DNA of 64,000 bases from Bacteroides sp. (GTDB lineage: Bacteria > Bacteroidota > Bacteroidia > Bacteroidales > Marinifilaceae): the NCBI GenBank assembly GCA_021771575.1, contig JAETOX010000002.1, positions 44,110-108,109 on the forward strand, read 5' to 3'. The position numbers and the translations under genes were made by a program. A model generated the notes under the pieces. That model did no database searches. It was given only the letters and a program-made list of their open reading frames with translations, and was not told where the DNA came from. Positions 16,923 to 25,629 of this stretch are shown here, piece after piece (positions within the stretch are counted from its first letter, which is position 1; each line of letters opens with the position of its first letter).

Positions 16923-18116
16923 ATGATTATTCAACCGGCTAACAGAATAAGGAGTGTCAGAGAATATTACTTTTCGAAAAAATTACGTGAGATCGAAAAA
17001 ATGAACCATCAGGGGGTACAAGTAATTAATTTGGGTATCGGTTCTCCGGATAGGATGCCCCCTCAGGAAGCCGTTTTGGCATTGATGAGGGGAGCTCAGG
17101 ATCCTGAGGGGCATGCTTACCAAAATTATAAAGGTCTTCGGGAAATAAGGCAGGCCTTTGCCCGTTGGTATAAAAAATATTATGGCGTCAAGCTTGATCC
17201 GGAAACTGAAATTCAGCCTTTGGCAGGTTCTAAGGAAGGTATCTTGCTGTTGTCTATGGCTTTTCTCGACCGGGGAGATAAAGTGCTGGTACCGGATCCG
17301 GGGTATCCTGCTTACACATCGGCTTCTCGTTTGGCTGAGGCAGAAGTCATCACGTATGATTTAAAAGAAGAAAACGGATGGTGGCCTGATTTCGGGCAAT
17401 TGGAACAAATGGATTTGACTGGAGTGAAAATGATGTGGGTCAATTATCCGAATATGCCTACCGGAGCTCAGGCTACCAGAGAATTGTACGAGCAATTAGT
17501 AGCGTTTGGGTTACGGCATAAAATATTGATTTGCAATGATAATCCTTATAGTTTTATTTTGAATCACGAGCGGTTGAGTATATTGAGCATCACCGGGGCG
17601 AACGCCTGTTGTGTCGAATTGAATTCCTTGAGTAAAGCGCATAATATGTCGGGCTGGCGCATCGGTATGATAGCCGGAGAAGCCGATGTGATCGCCCAGG
17701 TTTTGAAGGTAAAAAGTAATATGGATTCGGGTATGTTCAAACCCTTGCAATTAGCTGCCATAGAAGCATTGGCACAAGATGATGGCTGGTATGAGCAGCT
17801 CGATGAAGAATATCGGAAAAGACGAAAACTGGCAGGGGCAATTTTTGATTTGTTGGATGTGAAATACGATGCCTGTTGCGGGGGAATGTTTTTATGGGGA
17901 AAAATCGGAGAGGAAGAAGAGAGCGGAGAAAAGTTATCCGATCGGATACTGCAACGAGCCCGGGTATTCATTACTCCCGGATTTATTTTCGGGAAAAACG
18001 GAAACCGTTACATCCGGATTTCGTTGTGTTCAAAACAGGAAGTGTTGAAAGAGGCTGCTGAACGGATTCGAAAATCTCTGCTGACCGATTCTTTTGAACA
18101 CGGATCATGGTGTTAA
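16923..18116 (+). CDS. PLP-dependent class I/II aminotransferase (aromatic operon)
   Basis: This 397-aa fold-type I aminotransferase carries VINLGIGSPDRMPPQ near the N-terminus, VPDPGYPAYTSA, WVNYPNMPTGA and the PLP-binding Lys in LNSLSKAHNMSGWRIG, plus the final Arg region GNRYIRISLC. Its place between prephenate dehydratase and prephenate dehydrogenase suggests it transaminates phenylpyruvate and hydroxyphenylpyruvate. Relatives are also annotated as aspartate or LL-diaminopimelate aminotransferases, so the exact substrate is inferred from context. ATG 16923, with 44 nt to the previous stop. Confidence 0.88.
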   Translation: MIIQPANRIRSVREYYFSKKLREIEKMNHQGVQVINLGIGSPDRMPPQEAVLALMRGAQDPEGHAYQNYKGLREIRQAFARWYKKYYGVKLDPETEIQPLAGSKEGILLLSMAFLDRGDKVLVPDPGYPAYTSASRLAEAEVITYDLKEENGWWPDFGQLEQMDLTGVKMMWVNYPNMPTGAQATRELYEQLVAFGLRHKILICNDNPYSFILNHERLSILSITGANACCVELNSLSKAHNMSGWRIGMIAGEADVIAQVLKVKSNMDSGMFKPLQLAAIEALAQDDGWYEQLDEEYRKRRKLAGAIFDLLDVKYDACCGGMFLWGKIGEEEESGEKLSDRILQRARVFITPGFIFGKNGNRYIRISLCSKQEVLKEAAERIRKSLLTDSFEHGSWC

Positions 18117-18133
18117 TAAAAAAATAACAGAAT

Positions 18134-18973
18134 ATGCAAGTTGGAATAGTAGGAGTAGGATTGATCGGAGGCTCGATGGCCGTAGATCTGAAAAGACGTG
18201 GGTTTGCCGATCAGGTGGTTGGAGTGGAAAATGATGCTCTTCACGCCGTGGCGGCCCGCGATCTGGGATTGGTGGATGAGATAGTGAGTTACGAAGAATG
18301 TATAGCTACGAGCGATATTATTGTGGTAGCCGTCCCGGTGAGCGTAGCGATCCGTATGATTCCGGACATGCTGGACCGGGTAGACCGTCAAATTGTGACT
18401 GATGTATGCTCTACGAAAGAAAAGATCAACGAGGTAGTTCGTTATCACCCCCATCGTAAAAATTTTGTTGCGGCTCATCCCATGGCAGGTACGGAATATT
18501 CAGGTCCTTGGGCTGCCTTGCCGGGATTATTTGATGGCAAAGCTGGGATCATTTGCAATCCCGAAGATTCCGACCTACAGGCTGTGGAATTAATCAGACA
18601 GATGTATGATTGTTTGAATATGAGAGTTATCTTTATGCGCGCGGCGCATCATGATGTGCATACCGCTTATGTCTCTCATATTTCTCATATTACCTCATTT
18701 GCTTTGGCTTTGACGGTATTGGAAAAAGAAAAAAATGAGAAGAATATTTTTGATTTGGCTTCCGGAGGTTTTTCTTCGACAGTTCGTCTGGCGAAAAGCA
18801 ATCCCGATATGTGGGCACCGATATTTTCTCAGAACAGAGAAAATATTCTGACCGTATTGGAGACTTACATTGAAAAATTGCACGAATTCAGACAACAAAT
18901 AGCTCAATACGATGAGGATGGATTGAAACAACTGATTTACAAAGCAAATAAGATAAAACGAATCATTCGATAA
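18134..18973 (+). CDS. tyrA: prephenate dehydrogenase
   Basis: This 279-aa NAD(P)-dependent enzyme oxidatively decarboxylates prephenate to 4-hydroxyphenylpyruvate on the tyrosine branch. It opens with the Rossmann motif VGIVGVGLIGGSMAVDL and contains VTDVCSTKEKI, the HPMAGTEYSG signature and SHISHITSFALA, all typical of TyrA. No ACT domain follows, so feedback control may rest on the attenuators and on the other enzymes. It starts 17 nt after the aminotransferase. Confidence 0.95.
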   Translation: MQVGIVGVGLIGGSMAVDLKRRGFADQVVGVENDALHAVAARDLGLVDEIVSYEECIATSDIIVVAVPVSVAIRMIPDMLDRVDRQIVTDVCSTKEKINEVVRYHPHRKNFVAAHPMAGTEYSGPWAALPGLFDGKAGIICNPEDSDLQAVELIRQMYDCLNMRVIFMRAAHHDVHTAYVSHISHITSFALALTVLEKEKNEKNIFDLASGGFSSTVRLAKSNPDMWAPIFSQNRENILTVLETYIEKLHEFRQQIAQYDEDGLKQLIYKANKIKRIIR

Positions 18974-18990
18974 TAGTAAAAACATACGAT

Positions 18991-20088
18991 ATGACAGCAA
19001 CAAAATTAGATTTGATTCCGGCAGAGAAATGGGGACTTTTTCCTGACATGACAAAGCCTGTTGTCATTGCCGGGCCTTGTAGTGCAGAAAGCGAGCAGCA
19101 AATTTTCGAAACGGCCAGAGGTTTGAAGGCTGTAGGAATAGGAATCTTACGGGCAGGGATCTGGAAACCGCGCACCCGGCCTAATTGTTTTGAAGGGGTA
19201 GGAGCGGAAGGGTTGATCTGGATGAAACGGGTACAGCGGGAACTGGGGATGAAAATTTCAACGGAGGTAGCGAATGTCAAACATGTATACGAAGCTTTGA
19301 AAGCAGGCATGGATATGTTGTGGGTTGGTGCCCGTACCTCTGCTAATCCCTTTGCTATGCAGGAGATTGCCGATGCACTGAAAGGTACCGATATTCCGGT
19401 TTTGGTCAAGAATCCTGTCAATCCGGATGTGGAATTATGGATCGGGGCATTGGAGCGTTTGAATATGGCCGGTTTGAAAAAGATTGGTGTTATTCACCGG
19501 GGTTTTTCTGCCTATAGCAAATCCCGTTACCGGAATGTGCCCCAATGGCAACTGCCGATAGAGATTAAACGCCGTTTTCCCGGAATGTTGATGATCTGTG
19601 ATCCCAGTCACATTTCAGGAAAGCGGGAATATCTATACGAAATTTCTCAACAAGCGATGGATTTGGGTTTTGATGGCTTGATCGTTGAATCCCATATTTG
19701 TCCTGAAATTGCCTTGAGCGATGCTGCGCAACAACTTACACCCGTTGCTTTAGAAGAATTATTAAAGAAACTAGTCATTCGGAAGGTAGATTCCGAAAAT
19801 CTCCGATATAAGGAAAATATAGATGAATTACGTGCCCGGATCGATATGATAGACAATGAATTGTTAGAACTTTTGGCTAATCGAATGAAAATAGCCGATC
19901 AGATCGGAATATACAAAAAACAGAATGATATTACTATCCTTCAACCCGGTCGATGGGATAAGATTCTGGAAAAGGTGTTTCTGATAGGAAAAGAAAAGGG
20001 TTTGGATCATGAATTCCTGGAAAAGGTGTTCAAAGCTATTCATCAGGCTTCTATCGATCGTCAGACTTCTGTTATGAATCGGAAATAA
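18991..20088 (+). CDS. bifunctional 3-deoxy-7-phosphoheptulonate synthase / chorismate mutase
   Basis: The 365-aa protein joins a DAHP synthase of the KDO8P-synthase-like type (about residues 1-255) to a C-terminal AroQ-type chorismate mutase (about 275-360). The synthase part shows VIAGPCSAESEQQ, GIWKPRTRPNCFEG and CDPSHISGKREYL. The mutase part begins DELRARIDMIDNELLELL and includes RMKIADQIGIYKK. It therefore supplies both the entry step of the shikimate pathway and the step to prephenate. It is the last gene of the attenuated operon, 17 nt after tyrA. Confidence 0.95.
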   Translation: MTATKLDLIPAEKWGLFPDMTKPVVIAGPCSAESEQQIFETARGLKAVGIGILRAGIWKPRTRPNCFEGVGAEGLIWMKRVQRELGMKISTEVANVKHVYEALKAGMDMLWVGARTSANPFAMQEIADALKGTDIPVLVKNPVNPDVELWIGALERLNMAGLKKIGVIHRGFSAYSKSRYRNVPQWQLPIEIKRRFPGMLMICDPSHISGKREYLYEISQQAMDLGFDGLIVESHICPEIALSDAAQQLTPVALEELLKKLVIRKVDSENLRYKENIDELRARIDMIDNELLELLANRMKIADQIGIYKKQNDITILQPGRWDKILEKVFLIGKEKGLDHEFLEKVFKAIHQASIDRQTSVMNRK

Positions 20089-20120
20089 TGGATAGCCCCA
20101 AATACTGTATAAAAAATGTC

Positions 20121-20150
20121 AGGCCTTGATCTTTTAAAGGTCAAGAGCCT
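20121..20150. terminator. hairpin between convergent aromatic and sigma-factor operons
   Basis: AGGCCTTGATC and GGTCAAGAGCCT pair over 11 bp with one bulged A. On the minus strand the stem is followed within a few bases by TTTTTT (complement of 20111-20116), making it a reasonable terminator for the outer-membrane protein gene. On the plus strand the U-tract is missing. Confidence 0.6.
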
Positions 20151-20170
20151 AACAAGAGTAATGGGACAAC

Positions 20171-21076
20171 TCAAAAACTAAGACCCAAACCGATGGTATA
20201 GGCATGTAATTCCGGCCCTTTGTCGGCTTTGAACATATTAGTCAGCGTATAACTTCCCCATATCGTCAAGCAGTTAAATCCTATTCTTCCTATAACATCT
20301 GCTTTAAAAGGAACCATATTGAAATTGCCTTTTTCTTTTTTCTTATGTCTGTCGCCTTCGGTGTCTTTGTAGATAATTTTGGTTTTCGAGTGCATCCGTA
20401 AACCTCCCATTACTCCTCCCGACACGTAGAATCGGTGATGACTGGCGGCGGGTAACTGAAGCTCCAGCATCAAAGGAATAGTGAGGTAAAGGTTTTTGAA
20501 ACTACTTCTTTTGATATTTGTTGAATTTAATTTCTCATGCAGGTCCACCGGAATTATCTGATGATCCTCACACGTAATGGACCTGTCGTTGTCTTCAAAA
20601 CGCAGGCGTTGGTATTCGAATCCTACTCCCCATACCAAACCGAAATTGTTCCGGGGTACCAGATTGATACTATGTTTAAAAACATTAAATTGTAAAGCGA
20701 AAGAATGACTCCAATCCAATTCCATAAATTTATCTCCTTCATACATCGCATAATCGGTATCGGCAAAATTGACAAATCCATAATAAAAACCACTCCAATG
20801 CCCTTTAAAACCGGGATAGCGGCTGTTTTTGTATACATGCCCTTTTTTATAGGCGTTTTTCCCTAGTATAAACAATTCGGTTACTGTGTTTTCTTTTTGT
20901 TTGTCCGAAGTATCTCTTAATATGCGGATACGGGAAGTATCGGTCGGCTCAACTTGCTGGTTAGAGATGATCAGCAACTCTTGTGTTCCGGTGAGGGTAT
21001 CTTTCGATAATCCGGGGTCTTGGGCGAACATCGGTAATGCTGATAAAAAAATGAGCGAAATAAGTAAAATTTTCAT
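20171..21076 (-). CDS. outer-membrane beta-barrel protein
   Basis: The 301-aa protein has a clear signal peptide (residues 1-18, ending PMFAQ), a short linker and a C-terminal half of amphipathic strands ending in GLGLSF, a typical barrel ending. Segments such as GHWSGFYYGFVNF and RFYVSGGVMGGLRM are typical of the small barrels of Bacteroidota (OMP_b-brl group). It is the last gene of the sigma/anti-sigma operon, 62 nt after the anti-sigma gene, so it may be a target or envelope partner of that sigma system. Function unknown. Confidence 0.75.
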   Translation of the reverse strand: MKILLISLIFLSALPMFAQDPGLSKDTLTGTQELLIISNQQVEPTDTSRIRILRDTSDKQKENTVTELFILGKNAYKKGHVYKNSRYPGFKGHWSGFYYGFVNFADTDYAMYEGDKFMELDWSHSFALQFNVFKHSINLVPRNNFGLVWGVGFEYQRLRFEDNDRSITCEDHQIIPVDLHEKLNSTNIKRSSFKNLYLTIPLMLELQLPAASHHRFYVSGGVMGGLRMHSKTKIIYKDTEGDRHKKKEKGNFNMVPFKADVIGRIGFNCLTIWGSYTLTNMFKADKGPELHAYTIGLGLSF

Positions 21077-21138
21077 GACTGATTGGTTATAATTGTTTTT
21101 CTGACTTTATTCTTAGGACGTACAAAAATACCGATTTG

Positions 21139-22026
21139 TTACTCACCGTTTAAGTTTGTTTTGATTTTTTCTGCTAACAATCTTCCGGTCTGGAACATTC
21201 CGGAAAATACATTCTCTGCCAGGAAACTATTACCTGAGGATTTCCAGACTTTAGCTTCTTCCGTCAGGAGGATTTCCCGGGGATGGGCCGAGCGCATGGG
21301 GCATAAGCTTTCACAATCGGGAATTGTGTAGGGTATTTGCGGAATTGTTGCAATAGGTAAATTTAAAACAGTTATCGGTGCCGAAAGCGAAAGTTTCTCG
21401 GTTATGATTGTTTCGGAGAATGGAACGCGCCGGGGCCGTGACAAGGACATAGCAGACAGATTCGGTTGGTATGATTTGTTTTTCGGAATCTCTGCCACTG
21501 CCTGCATTGCCGGAGGTATTGTCTTGATCAAAGTGTCGTCGCGTTCAGCTGACTGCTGAAAGAGCAGGCTTATTCCTGCAAAGATCAGCAGACTTGCAGC
21601 GATTCCGGTATAAAAATAAGAAGAAAAAAAACGATATTGTGGACGGTATAACTTCTTTTTATTCTCATAGCGCAGATCGGGCGCTACTAATTTCAGCTGG
21701 TCATACAAAGCTGCATCCCGGTAAATTTCTTTTTTCCTGGAATGATGGTTTAACATTTTTATTTCTTCGCTGCTAATTGTCTTTTCTGCCCAGGCGATGG
21801 CATAATAATCCGTACATTCGTGTACTTCTTCTTTTTTGAGGTTATTTTTTAGTGCATATCGGATAACCGGAGGAGTTAATTTTGTCATTTTCATCCCTTC
21901 CAGCATCTCTTTCAAATCGGGATGTAGGAAAAGAAAAGCCTGTAACTCTTGCTGCGCTGCCAGACTCAATTGCCCGTCGAGGTATTCCGTAAAATAGGCT
22001 TCGTAATTTCTTATATTGATTTTCAT
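21139..22026 (-). CDS. putative transmembrane anti-sigma factor
   Basis: This 295-aa protein has a cytoplasmic N-terminal region with the pattern YEAYFTEYLDGQLSLAAQQE (short acidic helices as in anti-sigma domains), one membrane span (about residues 134-153, GIAASLLIFAGISLLF) and a periplasmic C-terminal tail. It lies 18 nt downstream of the ECF sigma gene, the usual place for its antagonist. The N-terminal domain lacks the HxxxCxxC zinc motif, so it would be a zinc-free type. The assignment rests on topology and position. Confidence 0.7.
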   Translation of the reverse strand: MKINIRNYEAYFTEYLDGQLSLAAQQELQAFLFLHPDLKEMLEGMKMTKLTPPVIRYALKNNLKKEEVHECTDYYAIAWAEKTISSEEIKMLNHHSRKKEIYRDAALYDQLKLVAPDLRYENKKKLYRPQYRFFSSYFYTGIAASLLIFAGISLLFQQSAERDDTLIKTIPPAMQAVAEIPKNKSYQPNLSAMSLSRPRRVPFSETIITEKLSLSAPITVLNLPIATIPQIPYTIPDCESLCPMRSAHPREILLTEEAKVWKSSGNSFLAENVFSGMFQTGRLLAEKIKTNLNGE

Positions 22027-22044
22027 GTTTTTTTACTGCTGTTT

Positions 22045-22530
22045 TTAAATCACTAGATCCGGTGTTTTTATGAATGTTTTCATAAAATGACGTGCTCTGA
22101 AAATGTAAACTTTTACCTGTGTTTCGGATAGGGAAGTGATTTCTGCGATTTCTTTATAAGAATAGTTTTCGTAATCCCTCAGTAATACGACTGTTTTTTG
22201 GATTGGAGGTAACAAATTCAGGGCATGCTCCAGTATTTCGTTGAGATCGGGGGTCAGAGTCGTCATCGGATAAGCATTGGTGTTGATAGTTTCAAAATCT
22301 GCATTCCGTTTTTCCCGCCGAAAGGTATCGATCATTTTCCGGTAAGCTGTCGTAAAAAGAAAAGCTTTAGCTTTCTCATAAGCGATTACTGATACATTTT
22401 CCCAGAGAATCAGATAACTGTCCTGTACCGTGTCGTCAGCCAAAGTTTTATTACGACTTGCTTTTAAAATAAATCGGAATAAAGCATCGGCATGTAGATC
22501 TACACATTGATTATATTCTTTTCTCGTCAT
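22045..22530 (-). CDS. ECF-type RNA polymerase sigma factor
   Basis: The 161-aa product has region 2 (FRFILKASRNKTLADDTVQD and YLILWENV) and region 4 (LPPIQKTVVLLRDYENYSYK followed by EIAEITSLSETQVKVYIFRA), with nothing else, as expected of extracytoplasmic-function sigma factors. It is encoded just upstream of a membrane anti-sigma candidate and a barrel protein, and 35 nt downstream of a small exported protein. All four probably form one envelope-sensing operon. Confidence 0.93.
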   Translation of the reverse strand: MTRKEYNQCVDLHADALFRFILKASRNKTLADDTVQDSYLILWENVSVIAYEKAKAFLFTTAYRKMIDTFRREKRNADFETINTNAYPMTTLTPDLNEILEHALNLLPPIQKTVVLLRDYENYSYKEIAEITSLSETQVKVYIFRARHFMKTFIKTPDLVI

Positions 22531-22565
22531 GGCATGAATAATATAACGAAAAGTTACAAGAGATC

Positions 22566-23105
22566 CTATTCCGTTACTTTATTTTCCGATTTGGAAGAAA
22601 CTGAAAAAGAGACAGAATTAAAGAAAATTTCTTTTTCTTCCCGGATCATATCCAAATGACGCGTCCGACCACCTATAGAAAGTTGATAGATATAATTTCC
22701 TCTAAAAATAAATCTTTTAAAGTAAGTCATTTCATATTTATCTTTAATAATTGTATATTCAATCTCCTTGATAAACATACTGTCGTGGGGGATTGTTTTT
22801 TCCTCTTTGAGCCTTGCTGTTTCCAATTCTAAACTTCCGTTTTTCAATTCATCGTAGAGGAACTGTGCATTTTCAGGGGTAAAAGGAATATTTTTAGAAG
22901 AAAAATCAGTACAGACTACTCCGGCAACACAGGTCAGATCTTTGGTCTGGTAAATGGCAGAGGGAATTCCGTTCACCATTTTGGTCAGTTTTTGTGAAGT
23001 ATTGGGGAAGAGGAAAGAAATTTCTTCTTGGGTATCTATTCTATACCATTTTTCATCTGTCGGAAGAAGCGTAACAAATAAAAGCAGGAATTTGATCAAT
23101 ATCAT
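22566..23105 (-). CDS. hypothetical exported protein, first gene of the sigma operon
   Basis: This 179-aa protein starts with a short hydrophobic segment (about residues 1-15) that may be a signal peptide. The rest is mixed alpha/beta with no motif I recognise; it holds two cysteines (TCVAGVVCTD) close enough to form a disulphide. It ends 35 nt before the sigma factor gene on the same strand, so it may belong to that operon. It is transcribed divergently from dusB. Confidence 0.6.
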   Translation of the reverse strand: MILIKFLLLFVTLLPTDEKWYRIDTQEEISFLFPNTSQKLTKMVNGIPSAIYQTKDLTCVAGVVCTDFSSKNIPFTPENAQFLYDELKNGSLELETARLKEEKTIPHDSMFIKEIEYTIIKDKYEMTYFKRFIFRGNYIYQLSIGGRTRHLDMIREEKEIFFNSVSFSVSSKSENKVTE

Positions 23106-23125
23106 GGTTATTGGTGCTTTTTCGT

Positions 23126-23133
23126 TATTTTTG
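23126..23133 (+). promoter_or_regulatory. putative dusB promoter -7 element
   Basis: TATTTTTG matches TAnnTTTG and lies 28 nt upstream of the dusB ATG, in the short gap between divergent genes. No exact TTTG is found 19 bp upstream, so only the -7 element is supported. Confidence 0.45.
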
Positions 23134-23161
23134 TCGTAAAAATAGATGATTTGTTCGGAAT

Positions 23162-24184
23162 ATGAAAATTGCAGGACGGGAAGTCGGAGAAAAGCCTTTA
23201 ATATTAGCTCCTATGGAGGATGTAACGAATCCGCCGTTCCGGAAATTTTGTAAGCGATACGGGGCGGATTGGTTATATTCGGAATTTGTGTCGGCTGATG
23301 CTTTGGTGCGTTCAATCAATAAAACCGTAAAGAAGCTTACCATCGATGAGGGGGAGCGGCCGGTGACCATCCAGATTTATGGCCGGTTTATCGATTCTAT
23401 GGTGGAAGCGGCCCGGATCGTAGAGCAAGTACAACCCGATTTTATCGATATCAATTTCGGTTGCCCGGTTAAACGAGTGGCTCAGAAAGGAGCTGGAGCC
23501 GGTCTTCTGCGCGATATCCCGCTGATGGTGGAAATGGCGAAACAGGTAGTCCGTGCCGTCCAGGTTCCGGTAACGGCTAAGACCCGTTTGGGATGGGATG
23601 GCGAACATATCGTTATCGAAGAGATTGCCGAGCGTTTACAGGATGTCGGAATTCAGGCTTTGGCTATACACGGCCGTACCCGTTCCCAAATGTACACCGG
23701 TGAGGCCGATTGGGAACCGATTGGCAGGGTAAAGAATAATCCGAGAATAAAGATTCCTATTTTAGGTAATGGGGATATCACTTCTCCTCAGAAAGCGAAA
23801 GAGGCTTTCGAGAAATATGGAATAGATGGGGTGATGATTGGCCGGGCCACCATCGGGCATCCCTGGATTTTCAAACAAATAAAGCATTATTTCGAAACAG
23901 GCGAACTTTTACCCGATTTATCTGTTGCTGAACAAATCGAAATCATGAAAGAACAGATTTTATTGTCTGTGGACTGGATTGACGAAGTGCGTGGATTATT
24001 GCATACACGCCGCCACATGGCTGCTATGTTCAAAGGTTTACCGCATTTCCGGGATTTGCGGATCCGGATGTTACAAGCATCTTCCCTGGAGGAATTGTGG
24101 CGGGTTTTCGACGAAATCAAAGACAGATATGCGGGAGCCGATCATTCTATTTCCACGGATTTTACTTCGTTCCAGGGAATATAA
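23162..24184 (+). CDS. dusB: tRNA-dihydrouridine synthase
   Basis: This 340-aa flavoenzyme reduces specific uridines of tRNA to dihydrouridine. It has the FMN-barrel opening APMEDVTNPPFRKFCKR, the active-site Cys in FGCPVKRVAQKGAGAGLL, AKTRLGWDG, the AIHGRTRSQMYTG segment and GNGDITSPQKA. The C-terminal helical domain is typical of Dus. The DusB subgroup label is tentative. Its 3' end overlaps the convergent gene by 43 bp. Confidence 0.93.
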   Translation: MKIAGREVGEKPLILAPMEDVTNPPFRKFCKRYGADWLYSEFVSADALVRSINKTVKKLTIDEGERPVTIQIYGRFIDSMVEAARIVEQVQPDFIDINFGCPVKRVAQKGAGAGLLRDIPLMVEMAKQVVRAVQVPVTAKTRLGWDGEHIVIEEIAERLQDVGIQALAIHGRTRSQMYTGEADWEPIGRVKNNPRIKIPILGNGDITSPQKAKEAFEKYGIDGVMIGRATIGHPWIFKQIKHYFETGELLPDLSVAEQIEIMKEQILLSVDWIDEVRGLLHTRRHMAAMFKGLPHFRDLRIRMLQASSLEELWRVFDEIKDRYAGADHSISTDFTSFQGI

Positions 24185-25308
24185 ACGGCCGGCAGATCTT
24201 TGCCTAAAACCATCATTCCACTGTTTTCTTGATCGACGTCGCAGGTCTCTCTCAGGCTAAGACTATTGCCGTCCCGGAGGGCGATAAACGAATATTTGTA
24301 ATTTTTAGGCTCCACCGAACGGATATATTTAAAAGGAATCCGGTAAATGATATTGTCATTTTTCCCATCCAGCGTTTCTATATCGAGGGTTTCATCCAGA
24401 TCATAAACTAAAGTACCTTGAACAATTTCGCCTGTCCGGGCTGTGACCTTACCTTGGATGGGACGGGGAGCAGGAAAATCGGCATAACCGAGACCGGACA
24501 ATTCTTCGGGGCGGATGATTTCGAGTGTTTCAAACCGTTCCCAAGGGACCGAGACACTGCCCGTATTGGGCATATTGACCAGGATTTGGCCTATCGGATA
24601 AAGAATATCGGTATTCAGAAGTTGAAAGTTTTCGGCTATATCAGCTTGTGGAATAACTTTCAAAATAGCTTTATCCCGGACGATTTTTTTCATTTTGTTG
24701 AGTAATAAACAAATAGTTTCATTTTTATTCCAGTCATTCTTGCCTGTATTCCAGGTAATCAGACCTTTATATATCCCTTGGGTGCTTTTGAGAATACCAT
24801 AAACCGGATGGAGGGGAAAACAATCTTCCTGATCAGCCGCTTGAAAGGTGATCTCGCTGATTTGTTCCCAAGGGATGTGAATAATTTCTTTATCGGTTGC
24901 AATTTGGAGGCTGTATCCGATATCCCGGGAACGATTTTTTACTACTTTGCACTCCTGTCCGTTTTTAAGAGTCAATGTGATTTCGTTGGGTCCGGTTAAC
25001 CGGATGCGACTAAGGTTCCCGAATTGGCAGCTAAAATGATGTGTGGGGGGATAAGCCGACGTTTGTCCGTTGAATGAAAAAATGACTCCATCGCCTGCAT
25101 GAAAGTAGCGTTTGTAAGGATTATTGATTTTGGAGGCTTCGAAGAAATCTATCCAGTAATTTTGGTTGCCTGCCCAAGTAATATACCCTTTGTAGGTTTT
25201 ATTTTCGACTGTTAGGATTTCTCCGAAGATTCGGTACGCCGACGGATTTTGACTGAAAGTAGGGGTCACTACACCCATAATGAGCAAAGAGATCATGATA
25301 GTTTTCAT
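24142..25308 (-). CDS. secreted protein with three internal repeats
   Basis: The 388-aa product has a signal peptide (residues 1-19, ending TFSQ). Three similar units follow, each opening with a small beta segment of the form GxIxTxxxxYKGxITW: IFGEILTVENKTYKGYITW, VYGILKSTQGIYKGLITW and the weaker IQGKVTARTGEIVQGTLVYD. Each unit later has a segment like IPWEQISEITF or VPWERFETLEI, and the last ends IPWNEVKSVEI. I recognise no named family; it looks like a periplasmic or surface protein built from repeated beta modules. The 3' end overlaps dusB by 43 bp. Confidence 0.65.
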   Translation of the reverse strand: MKTIMISLLIMGVVTPTFSQNPSAYRIFGEILTVENKTYKGYITWAGNQNYWIDFFEASKINNPYKRYFHAGDGVIFSFNGQTSAYPPTHHFSCQFGNLSRIRLTGPNEITLTLKNGQECKVVKNRSRDIGYSLQIATDKEIIHIPWEQISEITFQAADQEDCFPLHPVYGILKSTQGIYKGLITWNTGKNDWNKNETICLLLNKMKKIVRDKAILKVIPQADIAENFQLLNTDILYPIGQILVNMPNTGSVSVPWERFETLEIIRPEELSGLGYADFPAPRPIQGKVTARTGEIVQGTLVYDLDETLDIETLDGKNDNIIYRIPFKYIRSVEPKNYKYSFIALRDGNSLSLRETCDVDQENSGMMVLGKDLPAVYIPWNEVKSVEIE

Positions 25309-25388
25309 AGCGCATTTTATTCATTTCAGCTATGACGATCAAAGAGAAAAGATTGTTACAGGTAAGGAAAAATTTTTAAAATTTACAG

Positions 25389-25433
25389 CTAAAAGTCTTT
25401 GCTCAGCCCTAAGGCTATAGCAAAGACTTTTAG
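25389..25433. terminator. long perfect hairpin downstream of the gltX region
   Basis: CTAAAAGTCTTTGCT (25389-25403) and AGCAAAGACTTTTAG (25419-25433) pair perfectly over 15 bp, with an extra inner AGCC/GGCT stem. On the minus strand it lies downstream of gltX and the DUF4870 remnant and is followed by AT-rich sequence, so it probably ends those transcripts. Confidence 0.65.
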
Positions 25434-25448
25434 AATGGCGTTCGGAGT

Positions 25449-25616
25449 TTATTTCAGAAAATCGATACTCAACGGATAGCGTCAAAGTATTCCCTCATTG
25501 GCTCGTATTGCTCCAACAATGATAGAAACAAGATTGCAAATAGTTAAAGCAATGAGGAAAAACACACCGATACCGATAAAACAAAGGATTATACCTCTTT
25601 TCTGAATCGGTGTATA
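25449..25616 (-). pseudogene. DUF4870-like membrane protein remnant
   Basis: On the minus strand the frame from 25616 encodes a hydrophobic segment (ILCFIGIGVFFLIALTICNL, then VSIIVGAIRANEG) followed by IL, a TGA at 25482-25484, then RYPLSIDFLK and a final TAA. This matches the C-terminal half of DUF4870 proteins, which end ...YWRYPLTIRFIK, so the TGA replaces the expected aromatic (Trp) codon. A stop at 25617-25619 cuts off the N-terminal half, which I cannot find. It sits immediately downstream of gltX. I conclude it is a truncated, inactivated gene. Confidence 0.7.
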
Positions 25617-25629
25617 TCATTTACTTGTT

